Source: CAYPLH01 sp964411505 (GTDB lineage Bacteria; Bacillota; Clostridia; CAYPLH01; DUMO01). From it: 33,075 nt of DNA. Of this stretch, positions 1 to 6,620 are shown piece after piece (the stretch's first letter is position 1; each line of letters starts with the position of its first letter). The stretch spans positions 1-33,075 of the forward strand of contig CAYPLH010000043.1 in the NCBI GenBank assembly GCA_964411505.1, read 5' to 3'. The notes beneath the pieces were generated by a model. The model ran no database searches. It saw only the letters and a program-made list of their open reading frames with translations, and had not been told where the DNA came from. A program made the position numbers and the translations under genes.

Positions 1-73
1 AAGTAGATATGCTCATTGACGAGATCTGTGTGTTTTCTTATAGCAACTTTTCAATACTTTTAAAATTAATTTC

Positions 74-102
74 TTGACAAGAACATAAGTTTTGTATATC
101 AT
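74..102 (+). promoter_or_regulatory. Sigma-A-type promoter for the first HD gene
   Basis: TTGACA at 74-79 and TATCAT at 97-102 are separated by 17 bp, a near-consensus vegetative promoter. The leader of about 120 nt contains an imperfect hairpin at 174-202 (CTTTAGC ... GCTAAAG) just before the ribosome site GGTGG at 217-221. The hairpin could modulate translation, but that is inference. Confidence 0.55.
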
Positions 103-230
103 TCTTGTAGTGGAATTAATTGTTGCAACTATCATTTTTTATACCTAGTTTTTGATGCACCATAAATGTAGCCTAACGCTTTAGCGCTACTGCTAAAGTT
201 AAATAATAAGCAATTTGGTGGTGCTTTTTT

Positions 231-1505
231 ATGGAACTGGAGAAATATAGGGATCCTGTGCATGGATTTATAGAAGTAAGACCTCTTGAAACAAAAATTA
301 TTAATTCTCCTCCATTTCAGAGGTTAAGAAATATAAAACAGCTTGCTATGACTAATTATGTATACCATGGAGCGGAGCATTCCCGGTTTGGTCATTCTAT
401 AGGGGTAATGCATTTAGTAACAAAGGCATTTCGATCTGTTATTAATAACAACGCATATAGTAATTTTGCTAGTACCCCCAAAATAGAATGGCATGAACAG
501 ATTTTGAGGTTAATTGCGTTAACACATGATTTAGGACATGCACCCTTCTCACATGCATCAGAAAGTCTTTTTCCTAATAACTTAAAACATGAGGATATGA
601 CTGAAAAGGTAATTAAACAGACAGTGGTAGGGAAGTATATAGGAGAAATAGGAAAGGAATTTGTAAAGAAATTTGGAGAGAATTTTGACATAACTCCGGA
701 GCTTATATGCAATATATACAGAGGCAAAGATGCTGGAGAAAACTCTGAATTTGTTTTTCTTAACACATTCATGGATAGCGAATTAGATTGTGATAAAATG
801 GATTATTTACTTCGAGATTCATTATATTGTGGTGTAAATTATGGGAAATTTGATCTGGAAAGACTAATTTCTTGCCTTACTGTATATATACAAGACAGCA
901 TACCGCGTTTAGCCTTAGAGTACGGAGGTATACAAGCATTTGAAGAGTTTGTTTTAGCAAGATATTTCATGTTTGTACAAGTTTATTTTCATAGAACGAG
1001 AAGATATTTTGATATAACTCTTGCACGCATATTGGAAAAAATATTACCGAACGGAATTTATCCAGAAGATGTAGAGGATTATCTAAAATGGTACGATAAC
1101 AGCGTAATACAATTGATAAAGCAACATGCTACTTCTAATGATGATTGTAAGAGGATAATTGAGCGAATAGTATTCTCATGTGTACTTGAATCAAAAACAC
1201 ATCCACAAGATGGAGATAAACGATTGTTTGAGAGTCTAAAGAAACGAATAATAAGGCGGTTTGGGAAAGAACTTTTTATTGAGGATTATTCTGCTGATAA
1301 AATGCCGCATAAAATACCTGCCAAGGTTGATATTGATGACGAGAAAGCAATTATTATTATAGATAAAAAAACTAATCAACCCAGCACTATTTCCAATGAA
1401 TCTCATATTATCAGCAGTTTAACTGAAAAAATAAATATTCAACGATTATATGTTTGTAAAGAAAAACAATGTGAGGTTCATGAGTACATAGAGAATGAGT
1501 ATTAA
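231..1505 (+). CDS. HD-domain phosphohydrolase, YwfO/SAMHD1-like (putative dNTP triphosphohydrolase)
   Basis: 424 residues. The N-terminus has the family signature: YRDPVHGFIEV at residues 6-16, FQRLRNIKQL at 29-38 and GAEHSRFGHSIGV at 47-59. The HD metal site is THDLGHAPFSH (about 98-108, His99-Asp100), and the distal Asp lies in ELDCDKMDYLLRDS (about 184-197). Proteins with this set (YwfO, dGTPase, SAMHD1) hydrolyse dNTPs to nucleoside plus triphosphate, so a soluble nucleotide-hydrolase role is likely. The substrate cannot be read from sequence. The length fits YwfO (about 430 aa), so the gene looks complete, and it starts at an ATG with an upstream GGTGG. An IS110-type element lies between this gene and the YwgA-like gene at 3766. 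YwfO and YwgA genes are neighbours in Bacillus subtilis as I recall, so the IS may have split a pair. A second, diverged HD paralogue lies at 5067. Confidence 0.88.
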   Translation: MELEKYRDPVHGFIEVRPLETKIINSPPFQRLRNIKQLAMTNYVYHGAEHSRFGHSIGVMHLVTKAFRSVINNNAYSNFASTPKIEWHEQILRLIALTHDLGHAPFSHASESLFPNNLKHEDMTEKVIKQTVVGKYIGEIGKEFVKKFGENFDITPELICNIYRGKDAGENSEFVFLNTFMDSELDCDKMDYLLRDSLYCGVNYGKFDLERLISCLTVYIQDSIPRLALEYGGIQAFEEFVLARYFMFVQVYFHRTRRYFDITLARILEKILPNGIYPEDVEDYLKWYDNSVIQLIKQHATSNDDCKRIIERIVFSCVLESKTHPQDGDKRLFESLKKRIIRRFGKELFIEDYSADKMPHKIPAKVDIDDEKAIIIIDKKTNQPSTISNESHIISSLTEKINIQRLYVCKEKQCEVHEYIENEY

Positions 1506-1657
1506 GGTGTGCTAATATGAAGATTTATAAGGGAGCATTCCTGTAATGATCTTTAATGAACTTTGAAAAAAGAAGAGCCTCACGATAGAATATAGATGTG
1601 GTGGTAATAAGTTTAACAAAAAAACCACAAATCTAAAATCTACAGGAGGTCTTCAAT

Positions 1658-2941
1658 ATGAAGTATAACCAAAATTTTAAGATTATGCAAATTACAGATA
1701 GTACCTTGGTGATCGGAGTTGATATTGCAAAGAAGAAGCATTTTGCCAGAGCCTTTGACTGGAGAGGGATTGAGCTTGATAAAACTATTCAGTTTAAATC
1801 TAATTGGACTGGGTTTAATAGCTTTTTCGATTGGGTGAACTATGTAGCCAATAAGACAGAGAAAGATAAAATTGTTATAGGGATTGAGCCAACCGGTCAT
1901 TACTGGTTTACCTTTGCACAGAAAGTGTTTGAAGCAGGGCATATGTTAGTGCAGGTAAACCCATATCATGTAAAAAAAGCGAAAGAGCTTGATGATAATA
2001 CTCCAAGTAAGAGTGATCGTAAAGATCCCAAGACAATAGCAATGCTTGTGAAAGATGGACGCTACCAGATTCCGTATATGCCAAAAGGTCTATATGCAGA
2101 ATTAAGAAAGGCAAATAATCTCCGAGAGGAATGGCTGAAGAAGATATGGAGTGTGAAAAACAAGGTGCAAAGATGGTTGGATATATATTTCCCTGAATTT
2201 ATGAGCGCGTTCTCATCCTGGGAAGGTAAATGTGCAGTTATGACTCTGGAAAGATTATCGTTACCAGCTGAAATTATGAAGTTAACAGCGAATGAGATAC
2301 TTTCTATTTGGAGAGAAGAAGTAAGTCGTGGAGTGGGGATAAAGAAGGCACAGAAGCTGTTGGAAGCAGCGAAAGAAAGCGTAGGGATACGAGAAGGCTT
2401 GGAAATGGCAAGCTATGAGATGAAGCTGTTAATGAGGGAATATAAAGAGATAAGAGAAATACTGGATGATCTTGAAGCGAAACTCGAATCTCTTGTGCTG
2501 ACAATACCTAGAGCAACAAACCTATTAGAAATAAAGGGAATAGGGGTAAAAACAGTTGCAGGTTTTTTTGCAGAAGTAGGGGATATAAAGAGGTTTAGTC
2601 ACCCGCAGCAGATCATAAAGCTTGCAGGTCTTAATGTTAGGGAAAACAGCTCAGGGGAACATAAAGGTCAAACAACAATAAGCAAAAGAGGTAGGAGCAG
2701 GCTAAGAGCATTATTGTTCAGGGCAATCTTACCGATGACAGCTAAAAATGCAGAGTTTAATGCTTTGCACAAATATAACATAACGGAAAAAGAAAACCCA
2801 TTAAAGAAAATGCAATCATTGATAGCTTTGTGCGGGAAGCTCATAAGGGTAATATTTACACTGGTAACAAAGAATGTTAAGTATGACGGGGAGAAATTGC
2901 TTGGTGATATTCACAGAGAAAACGTAGTAATAGCAGCATAA
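1658..2941 (+). CDS. IS110-family transposase (DEDD, Transposase_20)
   Basis: 427 residues. The N-terminal RuvC-like DEDD domain shows GVDIAKKKHFARAF (Asp about 22), IGIEPTGHYW (Glu about 73) and KSDRKDPKTIAMLV (Asp pair near residues 120-124). A helical middle region follows. The C-terminal Transposase_20/helix-hairpin-helix domain has LLEIKGIGVKTVAGFFAEVGD (near residues 288-308), then KLAGLNVRENSSGEHKGQ, TISKRGRSRLRALLFRA and the family's conserved serine. The enzyme excises and inserts its IS as a circle guided by a bridge RNA, without a DDE chemistry core. The ribosome site AGGAGG sits 9 bp before ATG 1658. The gene is intact, so the element may be active. The long 3' tail favours the IS1111 subgroup. 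Confidence 0.93.
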   Translation: MKYNQNFKIMQITDSTLVIGVDIAKKKHFARAFDWRGIELDKTIQFKSNWTGFNSFFDWVNYVANKTEKDKIVIGIEPTGHYWFTFAQKVFEAGHMLVQVNPYHVKKAKELDDNTPSKSDRKDPKTIAMLVKDGRYQIPYMPKGLYAELRKANNLREEWLKKIWSVKNKVQRWLDIYFPEFMSAFSSWEGKCAVMTLERLSLPAEIMKLTANEILSIWREEVSRGVGIKKAQKLLEAAKESVGIREGLEMASYEMKLLMREYKEIREILDDLEAKLESLVLTIPRATNLLEIKGIGVKTVAGFFAEVGDIKRFSHPQQIIKLAGLNVRENSSGEHKGQTTISKRGRSRLRALLFRAILPMTAKNAEFNALHKYNITEKENPLKKMQSLIALCGKLIRVIFTLVTKNVKYDGEKLLGDIHRENVVIAA

Positions 2942-3023
2942 AGGGAAGTTTTTTTAATAAAGAAAGAAAAATCACAGGAGTAAGTGATTTCTGTAGCAAT
3001 GGATGCAAAAATCTTTTCAAGAA

Positions 3024-3175
3024 TCCAGTTGACAACGAGCCTCCCCCATATGGGTACATGCCAGCGGGGCATCCACCCAAGCCCCTCGCAGCATGAACAG
3101 GAAGAAGGGCTGAGGGGCTTAGCTGGCTGGCCAGCCAGTAGGCTACCATACGGGACCCACTCATTGTCAACCGCA
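3024..3175 (+). other. GC-rich, multi-hairpin non-coding block 3' of the transposase
   Basis: This 150-bp block is far richer in GC than its surroundings and is bounded by an inverted repeat, GTTGACAA at 3028-3035 and TTGTCAAC at 3164-3171. Nested inside are AAGCCCCTC (3079-3087) pairing with GAGGGGCTT (3112-3120), a perfect 16-bp palindrome CTGGCTGGCCAGCCAG (3123-3138), and CCCATATGGG. It has no good ORF. It could be part of the IS-encoded RNA, or a separate folded repeat (MITE-like) inserted in the IS tail. Confidence 0.5.
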
Positions 3176-3422
3176 CTTAAAAAGTTTTTTGCTTGAATAA
3201 GAGGATAAGGTAGAAATGCGTTGCATTTCTTTGATTAAAATTGTTGAGTGTAGTGTTTAAGTTAATTTGTTCTTAACTACTTTGAGAAGCTTTTATCTAC
3301 TGCCATGAGCGGGAATGCGTCTCCGCTAGGTGAACTCTTGGCAATAGTAAAAGTGGAGAACTGTAGTTGAAGATAAAGGTAGTTTTTGAGCTAATTGTTA
3401 ATGATTGAACTTTGAAAAAAGA

Positions 3423-3690
3423 GAGCTGATAGTCAGCAGGAATATTTTCCAGGAGGGCGCAACGACGACCCAGTAAGGGAGCTAAGCTGACATCCACCTC
3501 ATGGATAGGCAGAACGAAGGAATTTAGGCTACGAGCCAGTGAGATATGGGAGGTTATGCCACCTGAGATTATGTGGAGAAAATAGGGCCACTAAAAGCTG
3601 ATATTAAGGACGCGGCTTATTAAGGTTACCCTTTTTCCTGCAGTTTCGGGAATCGAAGCATTTGAATGCATGATATCCATGAGGTACTCT
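3423..3690 (+). ncRNA. Candidate structured RNA (possible IS bridge RNA) closed by a 12-bp long-range stem
   Basis: ACCTCATGGATA at 3496-3507 is perfectly complementary to TATCCATGAGGT at 3674-3685 and could close a domain of about 190 nt. Smaller hairpins lie in and around it: GCTGATAGTCAGC (3425-3437), an AGGT/ACCT pair around 3552-3565, and GCATTTGAATGC near 3657-3668. The stretch is rich in purine-flanked bulges and GC-richer than nearby intergenic DNA, with stop codons in every frame. Its place downstream of an IS110-family transposase fits the bridge RNA of IS1111-type elements. That assignment is inference; the complementary stem is seen directly. Confidence 0.4.
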
Positions 3691-3765
3691 TTTTTAAAAA
3701 AGTGAAAAACTAAGAATGAGCGAGGAAACTTAAGTAAATGAAAGATAATAGAGGGAGGAACGGAA

Positions 3766-4269
3766 ATGGTTAGCTTAGAGGGCTATATGCAAGTATTAAA
3801 AAGCATATGTGAAGAAAATGTACCGGGAAAAAAGACTGTGCAAAAGTTAATGTATTTAATGGAAAGAAAGGGCGTAAATTTGGGTTTGTATTATAAAATT
3901 CACTTTTTTGGTCCCTACAGTGTAGAACTGGATAATGTTTTGAGGACACTGCAAAATAATGACTATATCGATATAAATACAACGGGAGTAACACACACGA
4001 TTCACATTAAAGAAGTAAGTGAGTATGATGCACTCACGGAAAAAGAAAAGGACGCAGTTTCCTATGTTATAAACATGTTTGGTAAGAAATCAGCGCTTGA
4101 GCTAGAGGGTATTACAACTGTAGATTACATTGCATGTTCTTTTGAGCAAGAGGAAGTTGACGATTTAAAGATAATTGAAGGTGTGAAGAGAATAAAGGGT
4201 ACCAAGTTCACGGGGGAGCAACTATTTGAGTATTTAAGTGTTCTAAAGGAATATGGATTTTTGAATTGA
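3766..4269 (+). CDS. YwgA-like / Panacea-like protein
   Basis: 167 residues, ATG preceded by GAGGGAGGA. The N-terminus (KKTVQKLMYLMERKGVNLGL about 22-41, then HFFGPYSVELDNVLRTL) resembles YwgA-family proteins. It also follows the general pattern of Panacea/SocA-like domains: a KLxYL helix, an aromatic-GPYS turn, then a long helix. Panacea domains often act as antitoxins or protease-adaptor-like partners; the function of YwgA is not established. It has no membrane segment or signal peptide. It lies downstream of the HD gene at 231, separated only by the IS, so the two probably formed a pair. Confidence is good that it is a real gene, and moderate for the family. Confidence 0.65.
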   Translation: MVSLEGYMQVLKSICEENVPGKKTVQKLMYLMERKGVNLGLYYKIHFFGPYSVELDNVLRTLQNNDYIDINTTGVTHTIHIKEVSEYDALTEKEKDAVSYVINMFGKKSALELEGITTVDYIACSFEQEEVDDLKIIEGVKRIKGTKFTGEQLFEYLSVLKEYGFLN

Positions 4270-4272
4270 ATA

Positions 4273-4352
4273 AAGCTCAGTCGCTGCGCTCCCCTCGCAA
4301 CGATACCAGGGAGACCCGGATTATGTCGAAAATTGTCGAACGCATATATAGT
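4273..4352 (+). repeat. Dispersed 3'-end repeat, copy A, with two TGTCGAA boxes
   Basis: This copy starts 3 bp after the YwgA-like stop codon. It aligns along about 80 bp with copy C (9191-9275): both read AGCTCAGTCGC, a TCGCAA segment, a short G/C hairpin region, then two TGTCGAA boxes (4324-4330 and 4334-4340) exactly 10 bp apart and a CGCATATA tail. TGTCGAA is the Spo0A-box consensus, and Spo0A dimers bind boxes at this spacing. The rest of the repeat is unidentified. Confidence 0.7.
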
Positions 4353-4624
4353 TGGTAAAAGCATATCCACTGTTTGTTAGCATAACTAATATATAGTATT
4401 AGGATAATTACCATAAAATGCACGGCACTTAAAGTTACAATTTATATCGTATAATTGAATTTAAAGTAGACTAAAGTATTTTAAATAGCTTAATATTGTA
4501 GCAGGATTTTTATTAATAAGTATAGAAATAATAATATGGAATCATCATCTACAATCTGATTCATAAGATATTGTATAGGTTTTGTTTTGAAAGTTGTGTA
4601 ATAAAAAACAAAGGTGTGAAAAAA

Positions 4625-5002
4625 ATGTGTAAATTTATAAGCGTTGAAGACATAGTAGCTAACGCTTTAATCGAAATTTATGAAAATAATGGAGGTAGAA
4701 AGGTTAGTTTTGAGCAATTAAGGAACTACGGTGAAGGTGTTATTAGGTATATTAAGAATGAAAAGAGGGAGGATGCTGTTTTATTAGTTTCTAGATATCA
4801 TATGCGTGAATTAGTTCGCAGCTACTCCGAATTCTTCAATTTGGATGATACCGGAGATTCTGGAACTTATCTAGAGTTGAGAAGTGATAAAACGGCTGAG
4901 GACTTAAGAACAAACTTCAGAGCTTACATTTCAATTGATATGTTGCTTGCATTTACAAACAAAAATAATTTACACGAACTTGGTGTATTTGTGAAGGGAT
5001 AA
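4625..5002 (+). CDS. Small protein of unknown function, first gene of the HD/NTPase operon
   Basis: 126 residues from ATG 4625 (MCKFISVEDIVANAL), chosen over the upstream ATG 4571 because AAAGGTG at 4611-4617 is a usable ribosome site for 4625 and the upstream extension looks non-coding. I do not recognise the family. It is charged and soluble with no transmembrane segment. The first half looks helical (VEDIVANALIEIYENNGG) with a basic RYIKNEKRED segment. The HD gene begins only 5 bp later if its natural start is 5008, so the two are almost certainly co-transcribed and translationally coupled. A partner, inhibitor or substrate-adaptor role for the HD enzyme is conjecture. Confidence 0.6.
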   Translation: MCKFISVEDIVANALIEIYENNGGRKVSFEQLRNYGEGVIRYIKNEKREDAVLLVSRYHMRELVRSYSEFFNLDDTGDSGTYLELRSDKTAEDLRTNFRAYISIDMLLAFTNKNNLHELGVFVKG

Positions 5003-5066
5003 TTTTCATGGGGTAAAGCGGTTAAAGGATCCTATATATGGTTATATCGAAATTGATGATAAGGTT

Positions 5067-6620
5067 ATGGCTGACATAGTTGATTCTTCATGCTTTCAAC
5101 GCTTGCGCAATATTAGGCAAACTAGCTATGCACCATTGTATTCAGCATCAATACATAATAGATTTATTCACTCATTAGGTGTGTATTATTTAGGCAAAAT
5201 AGCTTTTAAAGCTTTTTGCAATTCTGCTATGGAAAAGTTCCCTGAAATAATAGAAAGCAGCAAATGGGAAAGAGATGAAAAGATTTTTTGCCTTGCATGT
5301 TTATTACATGATGTTGGACATGCTCCGTTTTCTCACTGCGGAGAAAACTTTTATTCTAGTGTATCGTATAAAGAAAGTAAGACAATTAATAATTTATTAA
5401 TAGATGCTGTGGGAGATAATCGATTTACCGATGATGTTGATTTTTATCGCAAAGGTGGTAAGGAAGCCGCTCCACATGAGATTATGAGTGCTGTTGTAGC
5501 AATAAAAAACTTTAATGAGCATTTCAATACACCTGAAGAAAAAGACTTTTTTGCCAGATGTATATGTGGTTATAAATACAGGGAACCAATAGCGGATGAA
5601 AAGGCGGTTAAAAACTGCTTAGTTAATTTATTGAATTCCTCCGTTATTGATGTTGATAAACTGGATTACATTATACGTGACTCCTATATGACAGGGTTTC
5701 AAAGTGTATCTATAGATTATTATAGATTATTAAATAGCCTGACTATTATTGAGAAAAATGGTGAAAAGACACTGGCTTATCACAAGAGTGCCTTAAGTGT
5801 TATAGAAAATGTTGTTTACGCACATGATTCAGAAAGAAAATGGATCCAAAATCATCCTGTTATTTTATATGAAAACTTCTTAATACAACATGCTATAAGA
5901 AAAGTTGACAAGTATTTTAACGATGATAAGAAGCTGTTTAGCTATGAAACGCTTACTAATGAAGGAACAGATTTTAATAAGAAAGGGAAAATCAGACTTT
6001 TATCGGATGAAGATATAATTTATAATATAAAAAATGTTTGCGGTGATGAACTTACAGATGAATTCTTTTTTAGGGGTGCCCGCAGGCATCCTATTTGGAA
6101 GTCAGAGGCAGAATATAGAGCATTATTTGATGGAAAATTAAATGAGGACTACCTTAATAGTTTGGATTCGATGTTTGAAAAAATAGAAAGGTATCTATTA
6201 AATTTGGAAAAACCTATAATAAATGATGAAGTAATAAAAAGGTGCCATGATGAATTAAAAAAGATTAATGAAAATACTCTAATTTCGGAAAAGAATAAGA
6301 CAAATCTCAAAGAAGGATTATCTAACACTATAAATTGGCTCTCCTTGCTAAAAAACTTTTGTAATGAACATAACATACCTTTTGATTTGGTTATCATTAC
6401 TGCCAAACAGTTCCAAAGTGGGTTCCTTAAGAAAGATATAGATAATATTTTAATTTACTTCCCTGAATATAATGAGTCAAAAAATATAAAAAAAATTATG
6501 AATATCTTAAGCGCTTCAAAAACACGGGAACGCTATTTTTATTTGTATTACAAAAGAGACGAGAACATAATTGATGCAGAAGCATTATCCAAATGCATTT
6601 GCAGGAAACTATTCCTATAA
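5067..6620 (+). CDS. HD-domain phosphohydrolase with C-terminal extension (start probably 5008, out of frame by one base)
   Basis: 517 residues from ATG 5067. The HD domain is clear: SSCFQRLRNIRQT (about 7-19), IHNRFIHSLGVYYLG, the catalytic LLHDVGHAPFSHCGE (about 83-97) and the distal VIDVDKLDYIIRDSYMTG. This is the same set as the 231-1505 enzyme, predicting dNTP or related nucleotide hydrolysis. About 200 residues of charged helical sequence follow the usual HD core. ATG 5067 is too late. The codons upstream encode KDPIYGYIEIDDKV, the expected family N-terminus, but they have no start codon. ATG 5008 has a good ribosome site (GAAGGGA) and would enter this frame if the GGGG run at 5010-5013 had one more G. 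The end overlaps the next gene by 28 bp. Confidence 0.85.
   Translation: MADIVDSSCFQRLRNIRQTSYAPLYSASIHNRFIHSLGVYYLGKIAFKAFCNSAMEKFPEIIESSKWERDEKIFCLACLLHDVGHAPFSHCGENFYSSVSYKESKTINNLLIDAVGDNRFTDDVDFYRKGGKEAAPHEIMSAVVAIKNFNEHFNTPEEKDFFARCICGYKYREPIADEKAVKNCLVNLLNSSVIDVDKLDYIIRDSYMTGFQSVSIDYYRLLNSLTIIEKNGEKTLAYHKSALSVIENVVYAHDSERKWIQNHPVILYENFLIQHAIRKVDKYFNDDKKLFSYETLTNEGTDFNKKGKIRLLSDEDIIYNIKNVCGDELTDEFFFRGARRHPIWKSEAEYRALFDGKLNEDYLNSLDSMFEKIERYLLNLEKPIINDEVIKRCHDELKKINENTLISEKNKTNLKEGLSNTINWLSLLKNFCNEHNIPFDLVIITAKQFQSGFLKKDIDNILIYFPEYNESKNIKKIMNILSASKTRERYFYLYYKRDENIIDAEALSKCICRKLFL

Larger units (their letters stand above)
1557..3690 (+). mobile_element. IS110-family insertion sequence (probably IS1111-like), boundaries tentative
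   Basis: The element carries one DEDD transposase (1658-2941) followed by about 750 bp of structured non-coding DNA before the next gene. IS110-family elements lack normal terminal inverted repeats and use a non-coding bridge RNA to choose target and donor sites. The IS1111 branch keeps that RNA downstream of the transposase and has short sub-terminal inverted repeats. Two boundary clues disagree. An exact 17-bp direct repeat (TGAACTTTGAAAAAAGA) occurs at 1557-1573 and 3406-3422. A weak inverted pair joins CCTCACGATA near 1578 and TATCCATGAGG at 3674-3684. The true right end is therefore either near 3405 or near 3690. Confidence 0.6.

Noticed and set aside
392..772. 126-codon minus-strand frame
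   Set aside because: It is antisense to the HD domain of the clear HD gene, with no ribosome site.
2984..3196. 70-codon frame downstream of the transposase
   Set aside because: Composition follows the palindromic GC-rich block, not a protein; no ribosome site.
4571..4624. 18-codon N-terminal extension of the small operon gene
   Set aside because: The AAAGGTG ribosome site fits ATG 4625, and the extension has no upstream site.
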